Positions 42,508 through 51,788 of a DNA stretch of 64,000 nt are shown one piece after another. Under the pieces are notes generated by a model. That model was not told where the DNA came from, did no database searches, and was given only the letters and a program-made list of their open reading frames with translations. The position numbers and the translations under genes were made by a program. How positions within the stretch are numbered: the first letter of the stretch is position 1; every line of letters begins with the position of its first letter. The stretch is taken from the NCBI RefSeq assembly GCF_011516925.1, contig NZ_WOTG01000009.1:1-64000 (forward strand), in the 5' to 3' direction. Source of the stretch: Acetobacter fabarum. GTDB lineage: Bacteria > Pseudomonadota > Alphaproteobacteria > Acetobacterales > Acetobacteraceae.

Positions 42508-44490
42508 ATGACGGATCAAACACTCATCCCGGCGCGTGCCTACCCCCATTACCCGGCCATTATGTCTCCGGAGCAGTTGCAGGCCATGCGTGAACATGCC
42601 CGGCGCGACCCGGACGGGTTCTGGCTGCAACAGGCGCGGCGCATCCACTGGTGCTCGCGCCCCACACAGGGCTTTGCCGGCAGTTTTGAAAAAGACGTGT
42701 CCATAAGCTGGTTTGCAGATGGCACGCTGAATGCGTCGGTCTGCTGCATAGACCGCCACCTGACCGAGCGGGGCGACCAGGTTGCCCTGATCAGCCAGCG
42801 CGAGGCCGCAGGCCGCTCGGAAAGCCTGACCTACAAGGACCTGCACGAACGGGTCTGCCGTCTGGCCAATGCCCTGACCCATCTGGGGGTGGAAAAAGGG
42901 CACCGCGTGGCCATCTGCCTGCCTATGGTGGCAGAGGCGGTTGTGTCCATGCTGGCCTGCGCGCGCATTGGTGCGGTGCATGTGGTGTTGTTTGGCGGGT
43001 TCTCGGCCGAAGGTATTGCCGAACGTCTGGTGGATAGCGGGGCTGTGGCTGTTATTACCGCCAATATGGCATGGCGTGGCAACAAGCCCGTGGCGTACAA
43101 GCAGAGCATGGATGAAGCCCTGCGCAAGGCCGGGGGTAATAGTGGCGTGCACTCCATGCTGGTCGTGCGCACATCGGAAGAAGCCGTGCCCATGCTGCCG
43201 GGCCGGGACTACGATTTTCATGATTTTGTAGATAATTTCGAGGCGGATTTTGTGCCTGCCGTCATGCGGGCGGAAGACCCGCTGTTCATGCTCTATACCT
43301 CGGGTAGCACGGGCAAGCCCAAGGCGGTTGTGCATGCAACGGGTGGGTATATGGTCTGGGCGGCCTACACCATGGGCATGGTCTATACCCACCAGCCGGG
43401 CGATGTGTTGTGGTGCACGGCGGATGTGGCCTGGATTACGGGGCACACCTCGGTTGTGTATGGCCCGCTGGCCAATGGTGGCACCACCATGATCTCGGAC
43501 AGTCTGCCTACTCACCCCCAGCCGGGGCGGTGGTTTGAACTGATTGATGAATACAAGGTGAGCATGCTCTTTACCGCGCCCACAGCCGTACGCGCCATGA
43601 TGGCCGAAGGCGATGCGGTGGTGAACCGGTATAACCTTGGCTCCCTGCGCCTGCTGGGTGTTGCGGGTGAACCCATAAGCCCCGATGCGTGGCTGTGGTA
43701 CCATGATGTCGTGGGCAAAAAACGCTGCCCCGTGGCCGATACGTGGTGGCAGACGGAAACCGCAGGCATTGTGCTTGGCCCCATACCCGGTGTGCATTCG
43801 CTCAAGCCCGGTTCGGCCACCATGCCTCTGCCGGGGGTGGAAATGGCCATACTCGACCAGCAGGGCAAGGTGGAGCAGGGTGCCGCAGAAGGTGCTTTGT
43901 GCATTGCGCGCTCATGGCCCGGTCAGGCGCGCACCATATGGGGTGATCATGCCCGCTTCTGCCAGACGTATTTTGCCCTTGCACCGGGCCTGTATTTTAC
44001 AGGCGATGGCGCAAGGCGGGATGAGGACGGGTATTACTGGATAACCGGCCGCATGGATGATGTGATCAACATTGCCGGGCACCGCCTTGGCACGGCAGAG
44101 GTGGAGGACGCTCTGGGCGCGGACCACAGGATTGTGGAATGCGCGGCCGTGGGGGTGGAGCACCCGGTCAAGGGGCAGGCGCTGGTTGTGTTTGCCATCC
44201 CCCGCAAGGATGTAACCTCCGGGCTGGATGAGGAGGGCATAAGCCGCCTTGTGGTGCAGTTGATCGGGCGGTACGCAGCACCGGAGGCCGTGTATCTGGT
44301 GCCCGATCTGCCCCGCACACGCTCTGGCAAAATCGTGCGCCGCCTGTTGCGCAAGATCGCAAGTGGGGATACCAATGAACTGGGTGATCTGTCTGCCCTG
44401 AGCGATCAGTCCATTGTGCCCATGCTGCGCGAGCGCGTGTGGGGGCAAATGGCCTTTGGGCAGCCAGAAGCAGTGCAGGCCCGAGCCTGA
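42508..44490 (+). CDS. Propionyl/acetyl-CoA synthetase
   Basis: A 660-residue AMP-forming acyl-CoA synthetase: FMLYTSGSTGKPKAVVHATGGY (P-loop), DTWWQTETAG (acyl pocket), YFTGDGARRDEDGYYWITGRMDD and the C-terminal LPRTRSGKIVRR with the regulatory lysine. Length and wording fit both PrpE and Acs. Its place as the fourth gene of the methylcitrate operon, 52 bp after prpB, points to propionate activation; acetate use is also likely, since the two activities overlap. Confidence 0.88.
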   Translation: MTDQTLIPARAYPHYPAIMSPEQLQAMREHARRDPDGFWLQQARRIHWCSRPTQGFAGSFEKDVSISWFADGTLNASVCCIDRHLTERGDQVALISQREAAGRSESLTYKDLHERVCRLANALTHLGVEKGHRVAICLPMVAEAVVSMLACARIGAVHVVLFGGFSAEGIAERLVDSGAVAVITANMAWRGNKPVAYKQSMDEALRKAGGNSGVHSMLVVRTSEEAVPMLPGRDYDFHDFVDNFEADFVPAVMRAEDPLFMLYTSGSTGKPKAVVHATGGYMVWAAYTMGMVYTHQPGDVLWCTADVAWITGHTSVVYGPLANGGTTMISDSLPTHPQPGRWFELIDEYKVSMLFTAPTAVRAMMAEGDAVVNRYNLGSLRLLGVAGEPISPDAWLWYHDVVGKKRCPVADTWWQTETAGIVLGPIPGVHSLKPGSATMPLPGVEMAILDQQGKVEQGAAEGALCIARSWPGQARTIWGDHARFCQTYFALAPGLYFTGDGARRDEDGYYWITGRMDDVINIAGHRLGTAEVEDALGADHRIVECAAVGVEHPVKGQALVVFAIPRKDVTSGLDEEGISRLVVQLIGRYAAPEAVYLVPDLPRTRSGKIVRRLLRKIASGDTNELGDLSALSDQSIVPMLRERVWGQMAFGQPEAVQARA

Positions 44491-44687
44491 GGCTTGGTGG
44501 CCAGCACACAGCGGAATCTTGCTAAGCGCGGCAAGACCGGGGGGGTCGAGGCGGTAACGCCCCGGCCCTTCTGCTTATTCAGGCCATAGTCTGCGCGTGG
44601 GTCTGGCGTATTCGTGATTATTCCTGCGTGGCAAAGCCAATGGCGGGCATGCCACAAGGTGGGTAACCGGCAAGCAGGAGTACCCCC

Positions 44688-45917
44688 ATGGCCGCCACTG
44701 CTCTCTCCCCCATTGACCGTACAACAGCCCGGCATGTTGTGGCCGCCTCCTTTTTGGGGTGGATGCTTGATGCTTGCGATTTTTTTATTGTCCTGTTCAC
44801 GCTTGATAATGTGGCCCGCAGTTTTTCCACCTCGCTGGAGGTAGTGCTACTGGCCCCCACACTAACCCTTATTACCCGGCCCATAGGGGCTTTTGTATGC
44901 GGGCGCGCCGCAGATGCGTACGGGCGCAAACCGGTGCTGATCGGCACAATTACCATTTACTCGCTGATCGAGGTCTTATCGGCCTTTGCGCCCACGCTTA
45001 CGGTTTTTCTGGTTCTGCGTGCCCTGTTTGGTGTGGCCCTTGGGGGGGAATGGGGGGTTGGCACCTCCCTGATCATGGAAAGTGTTCCTCCGTCATGGCG
45101 GGGCACGGCATCGGGCATTTTGCAGGCCGGGTATCCGGCCGGGTATCTGCTGGCCTCGCTTATGTTCCTGCTCCTGCCCGTACTGGGCTGGCGGGGGCTG
45201 TTTGTGCTGGGGGGCGGGGCTATTGTGTCGGCCCTTTACATCTGGCTGTGTGTGCCCGAAAGCCCGGACTGGCTGGCCCGTCAGGCACAGGGGGTGGGGG
45301 CCGAGCGCCCGCCGGGCATGCTGGCGGTTGCACGCCAGAACATGGCCCTGTGCGTGTTTGCGGTGGCGCTTATGGCGGCCTTTAACTTCATGAGCCACGG
45401 CTCGCAGGATTTGTATCCCAAGGTATTTCTGGCACTTGAGCGGCATGTGCCTCCTCCCTCCATTACCCTGCTGGCTGTGCTGTACAATCTGGCGGCCATT
45501 GCGGGCGGGGTGGTGTTTGGCGTGCTCTCCCAGCGTATCGGACGGCAGTATGCCATTGCTGTGGCCGCAGCGCTGACTATTCCGCTGCTGCCGTTATGGA
45601 CCCTGCCGCATTCCATTTTCTGGCTTGGGGTGGGGGCTGTGTGCATCCAGTTCTGTATTCAGGGAGCGTGGGGGGTGGTACCGGCGTATCTGAGCGAACT
45701 CTCCCCTGCTTCTGTCCGTGCCACGTTTCCGGGGCTGGCGTATCAGTGCGGTAATCTTATTGCGGCTAGCAACGCACTTGTGCAAACCCGGCTTGCAGGG
45801 TGGATCGGGGCAGGGCTTGCTCCCGCCCTTATGCTCACTGTAGGGGGAGCAGCACTGGGAGTGCTGGTGCTGACCCTGCTGAACGCCCGCCTGCACCCGC
45901 AAAGCAGGCTGGGCTGA
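44688..45917 (+). CDS. JEN-like monocarboxylate carrier (MFS)
   Basis: A 409-residue, 12-helix MFS protein. NFMSHGSQDLYPK near residue 236 matches the signature of fungal JEN lactate/pyruvate/acetate/propionate permeases, except for the final Thr. The loop GRAADAYGRKPVLIG is the MFS motif between helices 2 and 3. It begins about 200 bp after the acyl-CoA synthetase on the same strand, so uptake of propionate, lactate or acetate is the natural reading. Prokaryotic relatives include sialate/shikimate-type carriers. Confidence 0.82.
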   Translation: MAATALSPIDRTTARHVVAASFLGWMLDACDFFIVLFTLDNVARSFSTSLEVVLLAPTLTLITRPIGAFVCGRAADAYGRKPVLIGTITIYSLIEVLSAFAPTLTVFLVLRALFGVALGGEWGVGTSLIMESVPPSWRGTASGILQAGYPAGYLLASLMFLLLPVLGWRGLFVLGGGAIVSALYIWLCVPESPDWLARQAQGVGAERPPGMLAVARQNMALCVFAVALMAAFNFMSHGSQDLYPKVFLALERHVPPPSITLLAVLYNLAAIAGGVVFGVLSQRIGRQYAIAVAAALTIPLLPLWTLPHSIFWLGVGAVCIQFCIQGAWGVVPAYLSELSPASVRATFPGLAYQCGNLIAASNALVQTRLAGWIGAGLAPALMLTVGGAALGVLVLTLLNARLHPQSRLG

Positions 45918-45942
45918 AAACCACAGACACGGAGAGGCATGC

Positions 45943-47118
45943 ATGTACCGCCCAAACATCTGGTTCGCCCGGCTGCGTGGCCTTCTGTCGCTTGGTCTGT
46001 GTGGTGTGCTGCTGGCTACTGTTGCCAGCACTGCGGCCCCTGCCGCAACCAAGGTGGGGGTGGATGACCCGCGTGACCCGGCCCCGGTTAGGCCCTTGGC
46101 CAGCGCATTGGTATTTGACAGGTTTGAGCACATAAAACCCCGTTCCATGGAGCTGAAGTTTACAGATGCCTCCGCGCAGGTGGAGTTAGCAGAGCACCAG
46201 CCCTGCCCGACCCGTGGTATTCTGATGGATGATGAGGAGGGCGGAACCTCCCCCGAGCCAGGACAGTTCTGCACGGTTGCCACACTGGTTGCACAGGCCC
46301 CGAACCATCCGGAGTTCCGGCAGGTTATTGCCTCCCTGCTGACCGGGGATAACGGGGCGCTGGCTACGCTGCATCTTGCCCTTTACCAGTTGGAGGCGGG
46401 CGATGGGCCACCTCAGCTCCTGCTCTCTGGTTACACGGGTGGCGCGCATTGCTGCACGGTCAGTGCTCTTGTTGGCACAGACCGCACTGGCACATGGCAT
46501 GTGAGCGCACTGCCACCTCAGGATGGAGATGGCGTGTCCGGTGCCGTAGACATAAAACACGATAACGGGCGGCAGCTTATTTTTCTGGACGAGCGCTTCA
46601 ATTACAGGTTTGAAAGCTATGTCTGGTCGGTCAAGCCGATTGTGATTTATGAATACGCACAGGGGCAGTTACGAAATGTCACCACGCAGGCGGCTTACCG
46701 GCCTTTCCTGCGCGCGTATTTCAGGCACGACTTTACCGCCAATGACATGAACAGGTTTGACCATGGGGCCGTGAATGGCTTTTTGGCCGCATATGTGGCC
46801 AATAGTGCCAACCTTGGCCAGTTGCAGGCCGGGTGGCAGTTCATGTTACGCCATTATAACCGCAAGACGGACAATACCGGTGTCGTCTGGTGCGCGCTGG
46901 ACAAGTCCGTATGGAGCCGAGCGGGGCAGGAGGATTGCCCGGCACCATACGTGCGCACGGTGCCATACCCACAGCAACTGGCCCTGTTTTTGCTGCAAAC
47001 AGGGTATATTACGCACGCCCAATGCGTGGCCCTTGGGTATGATCCGGAAAAAATACAGCAGGCGCAGGAGCAGGTTATTACGCGCACAACGGCCCGGTGG
47101 AAAGCAGCGCACCCGTAA
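45943..47118 (+). CDS. Exported protein of unknown function, tandem copy 1
   Basis: A 391-residue protein with a signal peptide (about 1-30). The body has paired cysteines (ELAEHQPCPTRG; QFCTVATLV; GGAHCCTVS; LDKSVWSRAGQEDCP) that suggest disulfides in the periplasm. The C terminus carries APYVRTVPYPQQLALFLLQT followed by GYITHAQCVALGYDPEKIQ. A diverged paralogue follows directly. I recognise no named family; the DUF1176 gene at the window start is not a visible relative. It starts 26 bp after the JEN-like carrier. Confidence 0.75.
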   Translation: MYRPNIWFARLRGLLSLGLCGVLLATVASTAAPAATKVGVDDPRDPAPVRPLASALVFDRFEHIKPRSMELKFTDASAQVELAEHQPCPTRGILMDDEEGGTSPEPGQFCTVATLVAQAPNHPEFRQVIASLLTGDNGALATLHLALYQLEAGDGPPQLLLSGYTGGAHCCTVSALVGTDRTGTWHVSALPPQDGDGVSGAVDIKHDNGRQLIFLDERFNYRFESYVWSVKPIVIYEYAQGQLRNVTTQAAYRPFLRAYFRHDFTANDMNRFDHGAVNGFLAAYVANSANLGQLQAGWQFMLRHYNRKTDNTGVVWCALDKSVWSRAGQEDCPAPYVRTVPYPQQLALFLLQTGYITHAQCVALGYDPEKIQQAQEQVITRTTARWKAAHP

Positions 47119-47215
47119 AAGAAGTGTCTTTAATTTATAACAATCTATTCAAAACCTTCTGCATGCGCCTGCAAAGCGGGTCGGGCAGAGAAGATACAAA
47201 AAGAGATATGTGTTC

Positions 47216-48352
47216 ATGCGTTATTTAAGGCTTCCCCTTCATCTGTGCCTGTTTCTGGCGGCTGTCTGCGGCACGCAGGCTCTGGCTGCTCCCGCGCAGG
47301 ATGATTTTTCCGCTGTCGCTCGGGATGTTGGGCCGTTTGCCAGTGCAATTGTTTTTAACGCTGCGGATCGGTCATTTTCTCAACCTCTGAGTGTCACTGT
47401 CGGGGAGTTGAGCATGCGGGTGGAGTTTGCCGAGCACCAGCCCTGCCCCTCCCATGGCCTGCTGGAGTGGGAGGAGCAGGCTACGCTTTCACGCTCAGGG
47501 GGGCTTTGCAAGGTTGCCACACTGGTGGCCAGTGCTCCGGGTCACCCTGATTTCAGGCAGGTTATTGCAGCGCTCGGAGGCGGAGGAAAAGGGACACTTA
47601 GTGATCTCAACCTGTCTTTTTACTATCTGGAGCAAGGGGCAGTGCTGCCACAGCTTCTCCTGTCCGGTTTTACGGGGGGAACGCATTGCTGTCTGGTCAG
47701 TGCTATTGTGGGGGCAGGGGATGCGGGTCAGTGGTATGCGGTTCAGCTACCCAAACAGAATGGGTTCGGGCCGCCCTCGGTGGTGGATGTTGCTCATGAT
47801 GGCGGGCGGCAGTTCATTTTTCCGGATAAACGGTTTGATGCCGTTTTTCCCTCGCATGATCTGTCTGTAGGGCCGGACGTTATTTATGAATACGCGCAGG
47901 GGAAGCTTAATGTCATCACCCGGCAGCCCCGCTTCAGGCCGTACATGGAACTGTCCGTCAGGATCTTGCCAACTGAGGAGGATGTACCTGCTCCCAGAAG
48001 CCGCGAGGTTAACGGGTATCTGGCAGGTTATGTGGCAACCAGTGCTAACGCCGGGCAATTGCAGGCCGGGTGGCGCTATATGCTGGCACGTTATAACCCG
48101 CAATCACCTTATCTGCTAAAATGGTGCACGCTGGATAAATCCGCGTGGGGTAAAGGGCGTACGGCCTGCCCGGCACCGTATGTGCGTACGGTGCCATACC
48201 CGCAGCAACTGGCCCTGTTTTTGCTGCAAACCGGGTATATTACGCACGCCCAATGTGTGGCCCTTGGGTATGATCCGGAAAAAATACAGCATGAACAGGA
48301 TGCAATCCGGGCGGCCACCACGGCACACTGGCACGCAACACACCCCGGCTAG
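47216..48352 (+). CDS. Exported protein of unknown function, tandem copy 2
   Basis: A 378-residue paralogue of the preceding gene, with the same plan: a signal peptide (about 1-25), the segments AEHQPCPSHG, GLCKVATLVA and GGTHCCLVSAIVG, and the same C-terminal block. Over most of the length the two proteins are only moderately similar, but the final 40 residues before PEKIQ are identical. The ATG at 47216 is preferred over a GTG six bases upstream. Confidence 0.75.
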   Translation: MRYLRLPLHLCLFLAAVCGTQALAAPAQDDFSAVARDVGPFASAIVFNAADRSFSQPLSVTVGELSMRVEFAEHQPCPSHGLLEWEEQATLSRSGGLCKVATLVASAPGHPDFRQVIAALGGGGKGTLSDLNLSFYYLEQGAVLPQLLLSGFTGGTHCCLVSAIVGAGDAGQWYAVQLPKQNGFGPPSVVDVAHDGGRQFIFPDKRFDAVFPSHDLSVGPDVIYEYAQGKLNVITRQPRFRPYMELSVRILPTEEDVPAPRSREVNGYLAGYVATSANAGQLQAGWRYMLARYNPQSPYLLKWCTLDKSAWGKGRTACPAPYVRTVPYPQQLALFLLQTGYITHAQCVALGYDPEKIQHEQDAIRAATTAHWHATHPG

Positions 48353-48418
48353 GCCTGCGTGCACCCTTTTGCGCCCCGTTGTTGGGTCAGAGGCCGGAGG
48401 TAGGGAGAATGGCACGGT

Positions 48419-49009
48419 ATGACGTTGGAAAACCACATGGCGTTCATGCGCACTGGCGCAATGTACAATGACCTAGCACCAGAACTGGTGCAGGCCCGTG
48501 CGGATGCCGTTGTGCTGAGCAACCGTTACAATGCAAGTTTTGGCCGCCCGGCCGTCGAGCGGGAGGCGCTTTTACGCACCCTGCTGGGCCGTGTTGGCCA
48601 GCAGGTGCATTTTGAACCGGCATTACGGTGTGAATTCGGGCGTAATATTAGCATTGGCAATAATTTTTACGCCAATTTTGACTGCATCCTGCTCGATGCG
48701 GCCCCCATTACAATTGGGGATAATGTTCTGTTTGGCCCGCGTGTGGGCCTGTACACAGCCAACCATGCGCTGGATATGCACGAGCGCGCGGCAGGGGGCT
48801 GTTACGCGCAGCCCATTAGCATTGGCAGCGGTGTCTGGCTGGGGGCAGGGGTGCATGTTACCCCCGGTGTGAGCATTGGCGAGGGCAGCGTTATTGGTGC
48901 GGGCAGCGTGGTTACGCGTGATGTGCCCGCAGGTGTGGTGGCGGCTGGTGTGCCGTGCCGGGTGCTGCGCGCACTCACCCCGGCTGACCGTACCGGGTTT
49001 GCCCCCTAG
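48419..49009 (+). CDS. Maltose/galactoside O-acetyltransferase-type enzyme
   Basis: A 196-residue left-handed beta-helix acetyltransferase of the Maa/LacA/NodL group, which acetylates sugars from acetyl-CoA. It shows YNDLAPELVQARADA near the N terminus, FEPALRCEFGRNISIGNNFYANFDCILLD, the catalytic His in YTANHALD, and hexapeptide repeats to the end (GVWLGAGVHVTPGVSIGEGSVIGAGSVV). The substrate is undefined. Confidence 0.9.
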   Translation: MTLENHMAFMRTGAMYNDLAPELVQARADAVVLSNRYNASFGRPAVEREALLRTLLGRVGQQVHFEPALRCEFGRNISIGNNFYANFDCILLDAAPITIGDNVLFGPRVGLYTANHALDMHERAAGGCYAQPISIGSGVWLGAGVHVTPGVSIGEGSVIGAGSVVTRDVPAGVVAAGVPCRVLRALTPADRTGFAP

Positions 49010-49097
49010 TTCCGCGCATGCGGGTTTGTGCCACACGCCAATGCACCGTAAACGAGGGGGAGAAAGCCGTGCCTAACCCTCTGCCAGCCGGAGTATC

Positions 49098-49652
49098 ATG
49101 AACGATCTGTTTGCAGGCCACCATGTAGGCCAGTCCCGCCCGCTCAAACTGTCGGGGGATGTTGTCAGTACTGCCACTTATGGCGGGCCGGATGACTGCT
49201 ACCGCTACACCCTGCGCCGGGTGTGGGATGCGGACAAGCCGCTGGTCATGTGGCTGATGATGAACCCATCGGTCGCAACCGAACACGGGGATGACCGGAC
49301 CGTAGCCAAGTGCCAGCGTTATGCGCGCGCATGGGGCTATGGTGGCCTGTATGTTGGCAATACCTTTGCCTACCGCTGCACGGACCAGCTCCGCCTGCTG
49401 GAAACCCCGGACCCCATAGGCCCCGGCAACGATGCCGCTTTGCTGGACATGGCGCGCAAGGCCGATCGGGTCGTGGCGGCTTATGGCTCGCCCCACCACA
49501 AGGCGTTGCTCGCCCGTGGGCCGCAGGTTGTGCAGATGCTTCAGGACCACGGCATTGCGGTGTGTGCGCTACGGCTGAGCAACGCTGGGCGGCCGTGCCA
49601 CCCGCTTTACCTGCCAGCGGAATTAAAACCGTTTGAACTGCCCGTGGCGTAA
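49098..49652 (+). CDS. DUF1643 protein
   Basis: A 184-residue protein typical of DUF1643: CYRYTLRRVWDADKPLVMWLMMNPSVATEHGDDRTVAKC near the N terminus and GNTFAYRCTD in the centre. The family's function is unknown; members occur both in housekeeping and mobile-element contexts. It stands alone between an acetyltransferase and a peptidase. Confidence 0.85.
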   Translation: MNDLFAGHHVGQSRPLKLSGDVVSTATYGGPDDCYRYTLRRVWDADKPLVMWLMMNPSVATEHGDDRTVAKCQRYARAWGYGGLYVGNTFAYRCTDQLRLLETPDPIGPGNDAALLDMARKADRVVAAYGSPHHKALLARGPQVVQMLQDHGIAVCALRLSNAGRPCHPLYLPAELKPFELPVA

Positions 49653-49843
49653 GCCGGGGCACCCGGCAGGCTTTGCCCGGCTGGCCAGCAAAAAAGGCAG
49701 GTCTTGCGGGTTTGCAGCATGCGTTGGCCCATAATGGAGCCTGCCAGCAGGGCAGGGCGTAAAAACCCGGAGTTGACGGACGCGCTCCATACGTATCCCA
49801 TAAGCACCAAAGGGTTACGCCACAAAAAAGGACAGGCATAAAC

Positions 49844-51124
49844 GTGACAGAACGCAACACGCAGGCCCATGGTGGCTATCTGGCTTCGGCCGAATTTGCA
49901 GCCCAGCTTGACCGGCTGGGCGAGGTTGCGGCCCGCACGGGGCTGAATGTGGCTCCGGGGCAGCAGGTTATCATGACCGCTCCCCTGCATGCCGTGCCGC
50001 TGGTGCGCCGTATTACGGAACATGCGTACAAGGCTGGGGCATCGCTGGTCACCACATTCTATTCGGATGAGGAAACCACGCTGGCCCGCTACAAATATGG
50101 TGCGGAAAACACGTTTGATACGGCATCGGGCTGGCTGTCCGCCGGCATGGCGGAGGGCTTTCGCGCGGGGGCTGCGCGTATGGCCATTACCGGCTCCAAC
50201 CCGGCCCTGCTGGCGGGGCAGAACCCGGACCACGTCTCCCGCGCCAGCAAGGCGGCGGCACGGGTTAACCGCCCGGCCATGGAGATCATTACCAATTTTG
50301 ATGTGAACTGGTGCATTGTGGCGGCCGCCACCCCGGCATGGGCCATGCAGGTGTTCCCGGACCTGCCCGAACAGCAGGCGGTGGAAAAACTCTGGCAGGC
50401 CATTTTTGCCGTCTCCCGCCTTACGGGGGATGACCCCGTAGCCCAGTGGGAGGCCCACAACGCCATTCTGCACCGCCGCGCAGCCTACCTGAACGATGTG
50501 CGCTACGACGCGCTGCATTTTTCCGGCCCCGGTACGGACCTGCTTGTCGGGCTGGCCGATGGGCATGACTGGGCTGGCGGCGCGGAAAAAGCAGGCAACG
50601 GCATTGTGTGCAACCCCAACATCCCGACCGAGGAGGTGTTCACCACCCCCCACCGCCTGCGGGTGGAAGGGACCGTGGCCAGCACCAAGCCCCTCTCGCA
50701 TCAGGGTACGCTGATTGATGGGATCAGGGTCCGGTTTGAGGCCGGGCGTATTGTGGAAATGCACGCAACCCGTGGGCAGGATGTGCTGGAGCGCGTGCTG
50801 GATACGGATGAAGGAGCCAGAAGGCTGGGCGAGGTCGCGCTTGTGCCCCATTCCTCCCCCATCTCGCGTAGCGGCTTGCTGTTCCAGAACACGTTGTTTG
50901 ATGAAAACGCCGCCAGCCACATAGCCCTTGGCCAGTCCTACACCAAATGCATGCGCGACACGCAGGGACAGGACGAAGCCGCACTGGCCGCACGTGGGGC
51001 CAATACCAGCATGATCCACATAGACTGGATGATCGGTTCGGGTGAGATTGATGTGGATGGGCTGGACGCACAGGGTGGCCGCGTGCCGCTCATGCGGAAG
51101 GGCGAATGGGTGATTGAAGCATGA
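49844..51124 (+). CDS. M29-family aminopeptidase
   Basis: A 426-residue metallopeptidase of the thermophilic-aminopeptidase (M29, AmpS/PepS) family, releasing N-terminal residues in the cytoplasm. The N-terminal half has GLNVAPGQQVIMTAPLHAVPLVR, and metal-site regions are EVFTTPHRLRVEG, HSSPISRSGLLFQNTLFDENAASHIALG and NTSMIHIDWMIGSGEIDVDG. The start is GTG, with AAAGGA upstream. Its stop overlaps the next gene (ATGA at 51121-51124). Confidence 0.92.
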   Translation: MTERNTQAHGGYLASAEFAAQLDRLGEVAARTGLNVAPGQQVIMTAPLHAVPLVRRITEHAYKAGASLVTTFYSDEETTLARYKYGAENTFDTASGWLSAGMAEGFRAGAARMAITGSNPALLAGQNPDHVSRASKAAARVNRPAMEIITNFDVNWCIVAAATPAWAMQVFPDLPEQQAVEKLWQAIFAVSRLTGDDPVAQWEAHNAILHRRAAYLNDVRYDALHFSGPGTDLLVGLADGHDWAGGAEKAGNGIVCNPNIPTEEVFTTPHRLRVEGTVASTKPLSHQGTLIDGIRVRFEAGRIVEMHATRGQDVLERVLDTDEGARRLGEVALVPHSSPISRSGLLFQNTLFDENAASHIALGQSYTKCMRDTQGQDEAALAARGANTSMIHIDWMIGSGEIDVDGLDAQGGRVPLMRKGEWVIEA

Positions 51125-51681
51125 AAAGGTTGAAAAACATGGTTTTTATTCGCAAGGCATCCACTGTTCTGGGGGCTATGGCCCTGCTGCTGGCCGGGGC
51201 TGCACAGGCCCAGAGCGTTGCCCCCGTTGGCGAGAGCAGGCCGCAGGCCCCCTCCCTCACGCCCGAGCAGGTTGCCACCATGCAGCATGACATGGATACA
51301 GCCCTGCACTACAAACTGGCCCCCGATGTGCTGCCCCGGCTGAGTGCCGCACTCCGGGCTATTCAGGCTGCCAAAATACAGCCGCCGGGGCATGTGGGCA
51401 TGTCGCTTGACCAGCAGATCGCCCTTGTGGGGCAGGTGCCGGGGCTGGATGCCATTCTCAAGGCGCACGGGCTGGATGCGCGCAGCTTTGTCATGAGCCT
51501 GACCTGTGTGGGGCTGACCGGCAGCCTGCTCAATATTCCACCCGGCCAGGGGGGCGCGCAAATGCCTGTGCCCGATGCGGCCAATGTGGCTATTCTCAAG
51601 AACAACCCGCAGGCTTTGCAGGAACTGGTGGGTGTTCTGCGCGAGGGTGCGCCCGCCAGCAGCAGCGCGCAGGTCCACTAA
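51121..51681 (+). CDS. Exported protein coupled to the aminopeptidase
   Basis: A 186-residue protein with a signal peptide (about 1-31, ending AQA) and a helical body (LTPEQVATMQHDMDTALHYKLAPDVLPRL). Start and aminopeptidase stop overlap by four bases, so the pair is translationally coupled. I do not recognise a family. One conserved-looking piece is SFVMSLTCVGLTGSLLNIPP. Confidence 0.7.
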   Translation: MKRLKNMVFIRKASTVLGAMALLLAGAAQAQSVAPVGESRPQAPSLTPEQVATMQHDMDTALHYKLAPDVLPRLSAALRAIQAAKIQPPGHVGMSLDQQIALVGQVPGLDAILKAHGLDARSFVMSLTCVGLTGSLLNIPPGQGGAQMPVPDAANVAILKNNPQALQELVGVLREGAPASSSAQVH

Positions 51682-51788
51682 GCCGCTTAATCCTGTTGGC
51701 CTGAGCCTGCGCGGTGTGGCAGGGTAATGCACCGCGCAGGGGCATGGCGGGTTTTGTCCACCATGCCATAAAGGCTACGGAGCAGGCC

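Noticed and set aside
49653-49843. CCCGGCAGG / TTTGCCCGG words as a terminator before the aminopeptidase
   Set aside because: Pairing is short and there is no T-run.
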